Of a DNA stretch of 9,797 nt, positions 1 through 7,340 are shown one piece after another (within the stretch, counting starts at the first letter, position 1; each line of letters opens with the position of its first letter). Origin of the DNA: an uncultured Planctomycetaceae bacterium (GTDB taxonomy: Bacteria; Planctomycetota; Planctomycetia; Pirellulales; Pirellulaceae). Position numbers and translations under genes: made by a program. Under the pieces are notes generated by a model. That model saw only the letters and a list, made by a program, of their open reading frames with translations, did no database searches and was not told the origin of the DNA. Where the stretch lies: the NCBI GenBank assembly GCA_903927685.1, contig CAIYOB010000372.1, positions 1-9,797 of the forward strand. Direction: 5' to 3'.

Positions 1-1073
1 CGCCAGCCCATGAAGGGATTGGCTTCCCGGTACGCCCGGTCGACAAACGGGACCGTCTTGTCGCCTCCCAGGTCCAGCGTGCGGATGGTCACCCGGTGAT
101 TGGGACTCGAGCGAATCATGTTGCAGTACTCTTGGAACTGCTCTTCCTCGCCGGGAACCACGGGGTGCATCAGGTACAGGTATTCGGTGCGGAACAAGCC
201 GACCCCGGTCGCGCCCATGGCCCGGGCCGCATCTGCGTCTGTGACGCTGTTCACATTGGCCAGCAACTCCAGCGGCGTGCCGTCGGCCGTGACGGCCGGT
301 TGGTCGCGGTTCTCCGCCAGGTGATCCTTGAAATCGAAGAACTCGCGTTGCAGCTTCAGGTAGGCCGCCCGGGTCTCGTGGTCCGGGTTGACCACGACCC
401 GGCCTTCCTTGCCGTCGACGATGATGGTGTCGCCGTTTTGCACGTTGCGCAGAATATCCCGGACCCCCGACACGGCGGGAATCCCGCGGCTTCGCGCCAC
501 GATGGCGGCGTGACTGGTCTGGCTGCCGCCTTGGGTGACGATCCCCGTCACATCCATCGCCTCCAAGCCGACCACCTGGGACGGCAGCAGTTCGTCGGCG
601 ACGACGATCAGCGGGCCGTCCAAGCCTTCCGGCACTGCCTGTCGGGGATCCTCCAGGTGCGAATTGATCCGGTGGATCACGTCGCGAATGTCGGCCAACC
701 GCTCCTTCAGATACTCGTCCTGCACGCGGGAGAAGACGCCTTCGTAGTGCTCATACAGCCGGAGCAGCGCAGCCTGTGCCGAGATCTTCTCCTCAATCCA
801 ATTGACGACGTTCTTGGTGAAGGCCGGATCGCGGAGAATGGCCGCCTGGGCCGCGAAGATCCCGGCCGTCCCGCTGCCGCCGGGACTGGCTGCCGCCGAC
901 TCGAAAGCCGCCAAGTCGTTTTGAGCTCGTTCGCGAGCCGCCTCGTACTTGGCCAGTTCGCTGGCAACCTCGGAATCCCCCAGATGCTGCCGGACCGGGT
1001 TTACGAAGATCTCGTTGATACAGTACGCTGTACCGACTGCCACCCCAGGAGATACGGGAATACCTCTTCTCAT
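1..1073 (-). CDS. ptsI: Phosphoenolpyruvate-protein phosphotransferase (PTS enzyme I), 3'-truncated by the window edge
   Basis: Enzyme I is the cytoplasmic first step of the phosphotransferase system: it takes phosphate from PEP onto a histidine and passes it to HPr. About 357 codons are visible; the family is near 575 residues, so the end of the PEP-binding barrel lies beyond the left edge. The N-terminus GIPVSPGVAVGTA is typical. The phosphohistidine is His188 in GSQTSHAAIVARSRGIPAVSG-like context (E. coli His189). PEP-binding arginines are Arg295 in GLFRTEYLY and Arg331 in IRTLDLGGDK, matching E. coli Arg296 and Arg332. The ATG at 1073 puts the N-terminus where the family starts; an in-frame GTG 27 bases upstream is possible, and no strong ribosome binding site is seen. 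The usual GGRTSH reads GSQTSH here. No ptsH (HPr) is visible; it could lie beyond the left edge. Planctomycetes often lack sugar permeases, so a regulatory role is possible, but this is inference. Confidence 0.95.
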   Translation of the reverse strand, partial: MRRGIPVSPGVAVGTAYCINEIFVNPVRQHLGDSEVASELAKYEAARERAQNDLAAFESAAASPGGSGTAGIFAAQAAILRDPAFTKNVVNWIEEKISAQAALLRLYEHYEGVFSRVQDEYLKERLADIRDVIHRINSHLEDPRQAVPEGLDGPLIVVADELLPSQVVGLEAMDVTGIVTQGGSQTSHAAIVARSRGIPAVSGVRDILRNVQNGDTIIVDGKEGRVVVNPDHETRAAYLKLQREFFDFKDHLAENRDQPAVTADGTPLELLANVNSVTDADAARAMGATGVGLFRTEYLYLMHPVVPGEEEQFQEYCNMIRSSPNHRVTIRTLDLGGDKTVPFVDRAYREANPFMGW

Positions 1074-1203
1074 GGGACGGTATCTTAGCAGCTCGGTCAC
1101 GATCCGGCAAATACCGAGTTCCCGGCGACCTGTGTTCGCGGTGTGGCAGGCAACACTCCGATCGGGGGCGCTGTGTCATTTGGCGGCTATTTAGAGCTAC
1201 AAC

Positions 1204-1231
1204 TTAGTAAGTCGCGTCTTGGTCGTGTCAA
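1204..1231 (-). promoter_or_regulatory. Candidate promoter for ptsI
   Basis: On the minus strand a perfect TTGACA (1226-1231) is followed after 16 bases by TACTAA (1204-1209), a poor -10 match (3 of 6). It would give a leader of about 120 bases before the ptsI ATG at 1073. The -35 is convincing and the -10 is not, so this is tentative. Confidence 0.3.
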
Positions 1232-1257
1232 CCGCCTGCGATACGCCCGATTCTCGG

Positions 1258-1286
1258 TTGTCTATGCCAGCTAGGGGAAGTATACT
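1258..1286 (+). promoter_or_regulatory. Candidate sigma-70-type promoter for the ACP-KAS pair
   Basis: TTGTCT (1258-1263), a 17-base spacer and TATACT (1281-1286) match the housekeeping consensus at 4 of 6 and 5 of 6 positions with ideal spacing. Transcription would start near 1293, giving a leader of about 165 bases before the ACP ATG. Together with the minus-strand candidate at 1204-1231 this makes 1074-1459 a divergent promoter region. I see no gene in that 386-base gap. Confidence 0.5.
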
Positions 1287-1321
1287 TACGCCCTTTATCG
1301 ATTCCCATCGTGGCAGGCGGT

Positions 1322-1369
1322 GCCGACGGGATGTCGGCCGTTTGCCAGATTGAACCGGCCGGGTGCCGG
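1322..1369 (+). other. Two GC-rich hairpins in the predicted ACP leader
   Basis: GCCGAC (1322-1327) pairs with GTCGGC (1333-1338) across a 5-base loop. CCGGC (1355-1359) pairs with GCCGG (1365-1369), also across 5 bases. Both lie between the predicted start of transcription and the ACP ribosome binding site. Short GC stems arise easily by chance in DNA of this composition, so function is uncertain. Confidence 0.3.
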
Positions 1370-1459
1370 GGGATAGGTATGATCAACGCCGAAGTTGTCG
1401 TTCAAGGCGTTGTGCCGCGTACGACGGATGGAAGTTAATCAACAAGGGAGCGATTTGGT

Positions 1460-1849
1460 ATGACGACGAAAGCAGAAGTGTTCGAGAAGGTCAAGGAAGC
1501 TCTGGTGGAAGCGCTTGGGGTCGACGAGGACGAGGTCCAGCCTGGGGCGACGATGGTTGGCGATCTGGGCGCCGAGTCGATCGACTTCTTGGACATCGTC
1601 TTCCGCTTGGAAAAGGCGTTTTCGATCGAGATTCCGCGCTCCGAACTGTTTCCCGAAGACGTCTTGACCAACGCCGACTACGTCCAGGACGGCAGGGTCA
1701 CGCCCGCGGGGATCGAGATGTTGAAGAGCCGCATGCCCTTCGCCGACTTGACGCGGTTCGAGGCCAACCCGGTCGTCCAGGAGTTCGGCAATTTGTTGAC
1801 GGTCAACGACCTGTGCCGATACGTCGAGTCCAAGGTCGGGGCCGCGTAA
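1460..1849 (+). CDS. Acyl carrier protein, extended form with an insert of about 50 residues
   Basis: The protein carries growing acyl chains as thioesters on a 4'-phosphopantetheine arm in the cytoplasm. The attachment site is Ser40 in DLGAESIDFLD, a variant of the usual DLGADSLD. Residues 1-63 follow ordinary ACPs through helices I and II, including an acidic recognition helix ending in EIPRSEL. Residues about 64-113 are an insert absent from the usual 75-80-residue ACP. The C-terminal LTVNDLCRYVESK then resumes the ACP pattern, giving 129 residues. The ATG at 1460 has AGGGAG at 1445-1450, nine bases upstream. A KAS follows 148 bases downstream on the same strand, so the two probably share a transcript and act together. 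The insert and the dedicated synthase suggest a specialised carrier and not the housekeeping AcpP. The acyl product cannot be told from sequence. Confidence 0.9.
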   Translation: MTTKAEVFEKVKEALVEALGVDEDEVQPGATMVGDLGAESIDFLDIVFRLEKAFSIEIPRSELFPEDVLTNADYVQDGRVTPAGIEMLKSRMPFADLTRFEANPVVQEFGNLLTVNDLCRYVESKVGAA

Positions 1850-1888
1850 CGTGGCTGGGTCTCCGGCGCGTGCCGTGGACCTCACAAC

Positions 1889-1916
1889 CTGCCGCCGCCA
1901 GCACGGTGGGCGGCAG
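1889..1916 (+). other. Hairpin between the ACP and KAS genes
   Basis: CTGCCGCC (1889-1896) pairs perfectly with GGCGGCAG (1909-1916) around a 12-base loop, 40 bases after the ACP stop. No T-run follows, so it is not a classical intrinsic terminator. It could stabilise the upstream transcript or attenuate read-through into the synthase gene. Confidence 0.4.
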
Positions 1917-1943
1917 TGATCAGGTACCAGACGAAAACGAACC

Positions 1944-1961
1944 GAATTCCGTAAGGAATTC
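1944..1961 (+). other. Hairpin with a GUAA tetraloop upstream of the KAS start
   Basis: GAATTCC (1944-1950) and GGAATTC (1955-1961) are a perfect 7-bp inverted repeat closed by GTAA, a GNRA-class tetraloop in RNA. It lies 36 bases before the KAS ATG. It may be an RNA structure or, as DNA, a dyad for a regulator. No function is established. Confidence 0.4.
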
Positions 1962-1997
1962 CAAACGCGAGTTCCGCGAGAAAAGGCTGCTCCGGGC

Positions 1998-3281
1998 ATG
2001 AGAAGGCGTGTGGTCATCACTGGAATGGGCATGATTAACCCGATGGGGCACGACGTCGAGACCGTCTGGACGGGCTTGAAGGAAGGCCGCTCCGGAGTCG
2101 GCTATACGACGATCTTCGATGCCAGCAGTTTTCCCACGCGAATCGCCTCGGAAGTCAAGAATTGGGACGTGTCGCACGTCGGTGAGGATCCGGAGACATG
2201 GAAGGCCTGCGGGCGGCACACCAAGTTCGCCGTAGGCGCATCCAAACAGGCGGTCGCGTTGTCCGGAGTCCTGGATTCGGGCATCGACCCACGCCGCCTG
2301 GGGGTTTACTTAGGCAGTGGCGAAGGCAACCAGGATTTTCTTCGCTTCAGCCAGATGGTGATCAGCGCCCTGGATGGCCCCAAACTCGACTTGGCGAAGT
2401 TCATCAAGTCCGGCCTGGAAATGCTGTCGCCAATGTCGGAATTGGAGCAAGAACCCAGCGTGCCCTCCGGGCACATCGCCAGCCTGTTCAATGCCCAGGG
2501 GCCCAACGTTAATTGCTTGACGGCTTGTGCGGCCAGCAGCCAGGCGATCGGCGAGGCGACGGAGATCATTCGCCGCGGCGATGCCGACGCGATGATTTCC
2601 GGCGGGACGCACAGCATGATTCACCCCTTTGGCGTCACCGGGTTCAACTTGCTTACGGCCCTGTCGACTCGCAATGACGCCCCGGAAAAGGCTTCGCGGC
2701 CGTTCGACCGCCTCCGCGACGGCTTTGTGCTGGGCGAAGGCTCGGCGATCGTGGTGCTGGAGGAACTGGAGCATGCCAAACGCCGCGGCGCCCAGATCTA
2801 CGGCGAAGTCCTGGGCTTCGGCTCGACGGCCGACGCCTATCGGATCACGGATATCCATCCGGACGGCCGAGGCGCCATCGCCTGTATGCGGATGGCGATT
2901 CGCGATGCGGGATTGACGCCGGCCGATATCGACTATGTGAATGCCCACGGCACGAGCACGACGGTCAATGACCGTGTCGAGACGGTCGCCTGCAAGGCGG
3001 TTTTTGGCGATCGTGCCATGCAGACTCCGGTGTCCAGCACCAAGAGTATGATGGGCCACCTGATCGCCGCCGCGGGCGTGACGGAGCTGATCGTGTGCCT
3101 GATGGCGATTCGCGATCAGGTGTTGCCGGCTACGATCAACTACGAGAATCCAGATCCCGATTGCGACCTGGACTACGTGCCCAACGTGGCTCGCGAAGCC
3201 AAGTGCGAGATCGCGCTCAATAACAGCTTTGGGTTCGGCGGCCAGAACATCACGCTGGCCGTGGGCCGGTTCCGGGACTGA
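1998..3281 (+). CDS. Beta-ketoacyl-ACP synthase, KAS II (FabF-like) family
   Basis: This condensing enzyme joins an acyl chain to malonyl-ACP with loss of CO2. The thiolase-fold N-terminus (RVVITGMGMINPMG) is followed by the nucleophile Cys177 in LTACAASSQAIG, His317 in NAHGTST, Lys349 and His354 in STKSMMGHLIAAAG, and the C-terminal glycine loop GFGGQN (normally GFGGTN). The complete Cys-His-His set predicts an active enzyme. It has 427 residues against about 412 for FabF. Residues about 111-155 do not resemble the FabF sequence that normally precedes the active-site Cys, and I cannot see the usual PFFVPS-like stretch. The ATG at 1998 fits the family N-terminus; GAGAAAAGG upstream is a modest ribosome binding site. 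It lies just downstream of the extended ACP and is probably co-transcribed with it. It is likely a specialised synthase, so no fab symbol is given. Confidence 0.92.
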   Translation: MRRRVVITGMGMINPMGHDVETVWTGLKEGRSGVGYTTIFDASSFPTRIASEVKNWDVSHVGEDPETWKACGRHTKFAVGASKQAVALSGVLDSGIDPRRLGVYLGSGEGNQDFLRFSQMVISALDGPKLDLAKFIKSGLEMLSPMSELEQEPSVPSGHIASLFNAQGPNVNCLTACAASSQAIGEATEIIRRGDADAMISGGTHSMIHPFGVTGFNLLTALSTRNDAPEKASRPFDRLRDGFVLGEGSAIVVLEELEHAKRRGAQIYGEVLGFGSTADAYRITDIHPDGRGAIACMRMAIRDAGLTPADIDYVNAHGTSTTVNDRVETVACKAVFGDRAMQTPVSSTKSMMGHLIAAAGVTELIVCLMAIRDQVLPATINYENPDPDCDLDYVPNVAREAKCEIALNNSFGFGGQNITLAVGRFRD

Positions 3282-3312
3282 GCCGGCCTCGGGAAAACCC
3301 CGCCGCCGTCAA

Positions 3313-3615
3313 CTAGTTTCCGATGCTGGGGGGATTGTTGACCAGAAAGTCCCGCGGTCCCCGCAGCGTGTAGTACGGGTATCCGTACGTACCTGTCGGC
3401 GGTCCCGCCGGGCCCATTTCGGGCGCCTGATGCCGCCAACCTTGCGTCGCTTGGATTTCTTGCGAAATCGGCCCGCCTCCCAGGCCGCTCAACAGGCCGC
3501 CACAGCCGGGACCACAATCGCATTGACCGTCCGCTTGCCGGAGGTTCCGGTGCGGGCACCCGGGGGCGACGGAAAGTAACGCCAAGATCGCGATGGTGTA
3601 AATGGTGCGTTTCAT
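3313..3615 (-). CDS. Small exported, possibly lipidated Cys/Gly/Pro-rich protein, function unknown
   Basis: A 100-residue protein begins MKRTIYTIAILALLSVAPGC: positive start, hydrophobic core and Cys20, which reads as a secretion signal. VAPGC is an imperfect lipobox because Pro sits at -2, so lipidation is uncertain. Next come a Cys-rich patch (CDCGPGC, residues 32-38), a Gly-rich stretch (GGLLSGLGGG) and a Pro/Tyr-rich tail ending YGYPYYTLRGPRDFLVNNPPSIGN. I recall similar RGPRDFL...NPPSIG tails in short planctomycete proteins of unknown function. That is memory, not a search. The ATG at 3615 is preferred over a TTG at 3633 because AAGGAA (3625-3630) lies nine bases upstream and the signal peptide then starts at Met1. 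The gene converges on the KAS gene (31-base gap) and diverges from trpF. Confidence 0.75.
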   Translation of the reverse strand: MKRTIYTIAILALLSVAPGCPHRNLRQADGQCDCGPGCGGLLSGLGGGPISQEIQATQGWRHQAPEMGPAGPPTGTYGYPYYTLRGPRDFLVNNPPSIGN

Positions 3616-3720
3616 ACTGCCGTGTTCCTTCAAAGCTGGGTCGTTTCGCCGTCAAAACTAACATCGGCGCTACAACCCGAAGAATCCAACAAATCGTTAC
3701 CTGCGGGCGGGGGTTCCCTG

Positions 3721-4398
3721 ATGTTCCAAGTCAAGATTTGCGGCGTAACGAATCTGGAGGATTCAGGGTGTTGTGCGGAGGCTGGCGCAGACGCCGTCGG
3801 ACTCAATTTCTACCCCCCCAGCCCCCGTTGCATCGGTGTCGATCTGGCGCGGCAAATCGCGTTGGCCTTGCCTCCGCGGGTAACCAAAATCGGCGTGTTC
3901 GTCAACGCCTCGGCCGACGAGGTGCTGCGGACCGCTGATCGCGTGGGACTGGACGTCATTCAATTGCACGGCGACGAGCCGCCTGAAATGCTGGCCGAAC
4001 TGGGGGAACGCCGCGTACTGCGCGCGTTCCGCTGCGTCAGCGATGACGTGCGTCCGTTGGTCGAGTACGTTCGTCGTTGCGAGGACGCGGGCCACCCGCC
4101 GTGGGCCGTCTTGATCGACGCCTATCAGCCCCAGGCGTTCGGCGGCACGGGACAAGTCGCCAACTGGCCATTGGTCCGGAGATTGTCCGAAACGCTGGTC
4201 GATGTTCCCGTGGTCCTGGCCGGCGGACTGCGCCCGGGAAACGTGGCGGCAGCCATCGAGGCGACTCGCCCAGCGGCGGTCGACACCGCCAGCGGCGTGG
4301 AATCGGAACCCGGACGCAAAGATCCTCAATTGCTCCGAAGCTTCGTCGCCACCGCGCTCGAGGCGTTTCGACGCCTGAATTCGCCTCGCCTCCGCTGA
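3721..4398 (+). CDS. trpF: Phosphoribosylanthranilate isomerase
   Basis: TrpF catalyses the Amadori rearrangement of N-(5-phosphoribosyl)anthranilate to CdRP, the third step of tryptophan synthesis from chorismate. The TIM-barrel signatures appear in order: VKICGVT with catalytic Cys7, GLNFYPPSPR, VIQLHGDE, AVLIDAY with Asp133 (the acid equivalent to Asp126 in the Thermotoga enzyme), GGTGQ, VVLAGGLRPGNV for phosphate binding, and VDTASGVES with PGRKD. Its 225 residues are slightly above the usual 200-215, from a short C-terminal extension. The ATG at 3721 sits exactly at the family start. An upstream in-frame GTG at 3622 would add 33 unrelated residues and overlap the divergent gene. The ribosome binding site is weak (a G-run about six bases upstream). 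No other trp gene is in the window, so trpF is isolated here. Confidence 0.95.
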   Translation: MFQVKICGVTNLEDSGCCAEAGADAVGLNFYPPSPRCIGVDLARQIALALPPRVTKIGVFVNASADEVLRTADRVGLDVIQLHGDEPPEMLAELGERRVLRAFRCVSDDVRPLVEYVRRCEDAGHPPWAVLIDAYQPQAFGGTGQVANWPLVRRLSETLVDVPVVLAGGLRPGNVAAAIEATRPAAVDTASGVESEPGRKDPQLLRSFVATALEAFRRLNSPRLR

Positions 4399-4423
4399 TC
4401 TCGGGCCGCATCTCGTGCCCCTT

Positions 4424-4442
4424 CTCCTGGGGATACCGGGAG
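4424..4442 (+). terminator. Hairpin after trpF, possible weak terminator
   Basis: CTCCTGG (4424-4430) pairs with CCGGGAG (4436-4442) around the loop GGATA, with one T-G wobble, 25 bases after the trpF stop. The following TTGTTGGGG is only partly T-rich, so termination would be weak or factor-assisted. The same TTGTTG may be the -35 of the ahcY promoter. Confidence 0.3.
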
Positions 4443-4471
4443 TTGTTGGGGAGGTCTCTTGCGCCTATCAT
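4443..4471 (+). promoter_or_regulatory. Candidate promoter for ahcY
   Basis: TTGTTG (4443-4448), a 17-base spacer and TATCAT (4466-4471) give a good -10 (5 of 6) with a weaker -35 (3 of 6) between trpF and ahcY. The leader would be about 45 bases. I looked for an S-adenosylhomocysteine riboswitch here and did not find its conserved blocks. Confidence 0.35.
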
Positions 4472-4523
4472 ACCGCAGAATTGTCGTCGGTTGTTACCCC
4501 CGCGGGCCTAACCCAGGAATTGA

Positions 4524-5942
4524 ATGATGCTTGCCAAAGCTCAGAGACCTCAGTATATCGTCAAGGACATCCAGTTGGCGGATCTCGGCCGCCGCGAAAT
4601 CGGCATGGCCGAGCACGAGATGCCGGGTCTCATGGCGACCCGCAAGAAGTACGGACCGCAGCAACCTCTGGCCGGCGCACGGATCATGGGGTCGCTGCAC
4701 ATGACGATCCAGACGGCGGTGCTGATCGAAACGCTGAAAGAGCTGGGCGCAGATGTCCGCTGGGCCTCGTGCAATATTTTCTCGACGCAAGATCACGCCG
4801 CGGCCGCCATCGCCGCGACCGGTACGCCGGTGTTCGCGTTCAAGGGCGAAACACTGGACGAGTATTGGGACCTGACCAAAGAGGCCCTGACGTGGCCCGA
4901 TGGCAGCGGCCCGAACCTGATTGTTGACGACGGTGGCGATGCGACTCTGCTGATCCATCGCGGCTACTACGCCGAAGAGAAACCGGTGCTGCTGGACGAG
5001 CCGACGGACAACAAGGAACTGGCGATCGTCAATCGCGTCCTGAAGGAGAGCCTGGCGGCCGACCCCGGTTTCTTTCACCGGGTTGTCAGCCAGTGGAAAG
5101 GTGTGTCCGAGGAAACCACGACGGGCGTCCGCCGGCTGTACCAGATGCTGGAACGTGGCGAGTTGCTCGTCCCCGCGATCAACGTCAACGACTCCGTCAC
5201 CAAATCCAAGTTCGACAACATCTACGGCTGCCGCCACTCGCTGATCGACGGCATCAATCGGGCGACCGACGTGATGATCGCCGGCAAGGTCGCGATGGTT
5301 TGCGGCTATGGGGATGTCGGCAAGGGTTCCGCCGAATCGTTGCTGGGACAGCGGGCTCAGGTGTGGGTTTCGGAAATCGACCCGATCTGCGCTCTGCAGG
5401 CGCTGATGGCCGGCTACAAGGTGGCCACCGTCGAAGACGCGTTGCCGTACGCCGACATCTATGTCACGGCGACCGGCAGTTGCGACGTGATCACCATCGA
5501 GCACATGGCGCGGATGAAGGACCAGGCCATCGTCTGCAACATCGGCCACTTTGACAACGAGATCCAGGTCGACGCCCTGCACGCGTATCCGGGCATCAAG
5601 CATACGCAGATCAAGCCGGGGGTGGATGCCTACACCTTCCCCGACGGACACACGATCTACATCCTGGCCGAGGGCCGTCTGGTGAACCTGGGCTGCGCCA
5701 CCGGACATCCCAGCTTCGTGATGTCCAACAGCTTTACCAACCAAACGCTGGCCCAGATCGACCTGTGGACGAATTCGCACAAGCTCGGCGTCTACCGACT
5801 GAGCAAGCAGTTGGACGAGGAAGTTGCCCGCTTGCACCTGGAGCACCTGGGCGCCAAGCTGACTCGCTTGAGCCCCAGCCAGGCCGAATACCTCGGCATC
5901 CCGGCTGAGGGGCCGTTCAAGCCTGAACATTACCGGTATTGA
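4524..5942 (+). CDS. ahcY: Adenosylhomocysteinase (S-adenosyl-L-homocysteine hydrolase)
   Basis: This NAD-dependent cytoplasmic enzyme reversibly cleaves S-adenosylhomocysteine to adenosine and homocysteine, removing the inhibitory product of methyltransferases. Signatures in order: [49 protein letters not shown] with Lys227 and Asp231 (human Lys186 and Asp190); the NAD-binding loop GYGDVGKG at 261-268; GHFDNEI; and [16 protein letters not shown]. The C-terminal KPEHYRY supplies Lys466 and Tyr470, which reach the NAD of a neighbouring subunit in the tetramer. The 472 residues, against 432 in human, reflect the insert of about 40 residues (roughly 148-190) usual in bacteria. Two adjacent ATGs exist, at 4524 and 4527. 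AGGAA at 4515-4519 is better spaced from the second, so the protein may begin one residue later. The DUF1015 gene follows after 38 bases and is probably in the same operon. Confidence 0.98.
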   Translation: MMLAKAQRPQYIVKDIQLADLGRREIGMAEHEMPGLMATRKKYGPQQPLAGARIMGSLHMTIQTAVLIETLKELGADVRWASCNIFSTQDHAAAAIAATGTPVFAFKGETLDEYWDLTKEALTWPDGSGPNLIVDDGGDATLLIHRGYYAEEKPVLLDEPTDNKELAIVNRVLKESLAADPGFFHRVVSQWKGVSEETTTGVRRLYQMLERGELLVPAINVNDSVTKSKFDNIYGCRHSLIDGINRATDVMIAGKVAMVCGYGDVGKGSAESLLGQRAQVWVSEIDPICALQALMAGYKVATVEDALPYADIYVTATGSCDVITIEHMARMKDQAIVCNIGHFDNEIQVDALHAYPGIKHTQIKPGVDAYTFPDGHTIYILAEGRLVNLGCATGHPSFVMSNSFTNQTLAQIDLWTNSHKLGVYRLSKQLDEEVARLHLEHLGAKLTRLSPSQAEYLGIPAEGPFKPEHYRY

Positions 5943-5980
5943 TCCTCTCTTCCCCTCTCCGTCCCCGCCAAAGGACTGCT

Positions 5981-7297
5981 ATGCCCGAGATCCATGCCTT
6001 CCGCGGTCTGCGTTACGACCTGGGCCATGTCGGGGCGCTGAGCGATGTGATCGCTCCGCCCTACGACGTGATCAACGCCGAACTTCAAGACCAGCTGTAC
6101 AAGAAACACCCGGCCAACGTCATCCGTTTGATCCTGAACCGGGACGAACCGGGCGACGATGACGGGCACAATCGCTACACGCGAGCCGCCCGGTTCCTGA
6201 AGAACTGGTGCAGCGAAGGGCTGCTGCAACTGGACCCGGATCCGGCGTTGTACGTCTATCACCAGATCTTCGACTATGCCGGCCAGCACCTGACACGCCG
6301 CGGGTTCATGGCCCGCATCCGGCTCGAACGGTTCGGCGAGGGCAAGATCTATCCGCACGAAGAGACCCACGCCTCGGCCAAGGCCGACCGGTTCAAGCTG
6401 ACGGTCGCCTGCCGGGCCAACCTGAGCCAGATCTTCGGCCTGTACCCGGACGAGGACAACGCCGCCCAAGTGATCCTCGAGCGGGCGATCGTCGGCAAGA
6501 CGCCGTTGGAAGCGGTCGACCATCTTGGCGTCATGCATCGCCTGTGGCCCATCAGCGATCTGAAAGTCATCGGCGAAGTGGCCGCCGTGCTGGGTCCCAA
6601 GCCGATGTTCATCGCCGATGGGCACCATCGCTACGAGACCGCCTGCAACTATCGCGATCATCTGGCGGCGGGTCAGCCGTTGCCCGGCAACCATCCCGCC
6701 AACTTTGTCCTGGGCATGTGCGTCAGCATGAGCGATCCGGGCATGATCGTCCTGCCGACGCACCGCTTGTTCCGCGGCCTGCCGGCCCTGACGTCGGCCC
6801 AGTTGATCGAGCGGTTGGGCGACTGCTTCGAGACTTCGCTGGCCGGACAGGGCCCCGAAGCGGCGCACAGCCTTTGGGAGACGATCGAAATCGAGGGCGA
6901 GCAGGGCGTGCTCGGCTTCTACACGCCAGCCGACGGCCAATGGGTCCGGGCGCGAATCTCGCCGGCCGGCGAGGCGCGAATGGCCCAGGTAGCGACGGAT
7001 CACGGCCGCGATTGGCAGCAGTTGGGCGTCAGCATCCTGCACCGGCTGGTGATTGAAACCCTGCTGGGCGCCAAGCAGTTGCCCAAGGCCGAGTACGTGC
7101 ATCTGGTTGACGAACTGGTGGACTTTTTGCAGCGGGGCGACGAGCCGGGTAAGCCGTTCCCCCTGGCCGCCCTGGTCATGCCGGCCACCGTCGAACACGT
7201 CCGCGCGATCAGCGAGAACCACGAGCGGATGCCCGCCAAGAGCACCTACTTCTACCCCAAGCTGCTCAGCGGCCTGGTCATCAACCCGCTCGAATGA
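5981..7297 (+). CDS. DUF1015 family protein
   Basis: A 438-residue protein of the widespread DUF1015 (COG4198) family, whose biochemical function is not established. Recognisable pieces are RGLRYD near the N-terminus, the conserved SDVIAPPYDVI (21-31), HPANVIRLIL (43-52), YPHEETHASAKADRFKL (about 124-140) and the hallmark IADGHHRYETA (211-221). As I recall, Pfam groups DUF1015 with the ParB-like superfamily, and DGHHRYETA resembles the GERRLRAA motif of ParB in the same place of the fold. That is a structural inference, not proof of a segregation role. The ATG at 5981 has AAAGGA at 5970-5975 with a five-base spacer; an earlier in-frame start at 5939 would overlap ahcY. It follows ahcY by 38 bases and precedes the parS-parAB region. 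No signal peptide or membrane segment is visible. Confidence 0.92.
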   Translation: MPEIHAFRGLRYDLGHVGALSDVIAPPYDVINAELQDQLYKKHPANVIRLILNRDEPGDDDGHNRYTRAARFLKNWCSEGLLQLDPDPALYVYHQIFDYAGQHLTRRGFMARIRLERFGEGKIYPHEETHASAKADRFKLTVACRANLSQIFGLYPDEDNAAQVILERAIVGKTPLEAVDHLGVMHRLWPISDLKVIGEVAAVLGPKPMFIADGHHRYETACNYRDHLAAGQPLPGNHPANFVLGMCVSMSDPGMIVLPTHRLFRGLPALTSAQLIERLGDCFETSLAGQGPEAAHSLWETIEIEGEQGVLGFYTPADGQWVRARISPAGEARMAQVATDHGRDWQQLGVSILHRLVIETLLGAKQLPKAEYVHLVDELVDFLQRGDEPGKPFPLAALVMPATVEHVRAISENHERMPAKSTYFYPKLLSGLVINPLE

Positions 7298-7340
7298 GCG
7301 AAACCGCAGGCGGTGGAGTCCCTGTGTTTTCGAGTGGCCG

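Noticed and set aside
96..1088. 330-codon plus-strand open frame opposite ptsI
   Set aside because: The minus strand encodes enzyme I with all catalytic motifs, so this is antisense shadow.
3622..3720. Upstream GTG start that would add 33 residues to TrpF
   Set aside because: TrpF proteins begin just before the KICG strand, at the ATG 3721; the extension resembles no TrpF.
4399..4523. Possible S-adenosylhomocysteine riboswitch ahead of ahcY
   Set aside because: The gap is short and lacks the conserved GAGGAGCGCUGC-like and ACGGCGCUC-like blocks of that class.
4494..5930. 478-codon minus-strand open frame opposite ahcY
   Set aside because: It is the antisense of a clear, full-length S-adenosylhomocysteine hydrolase gene; the translation is low-complexity and unlike any family I know.
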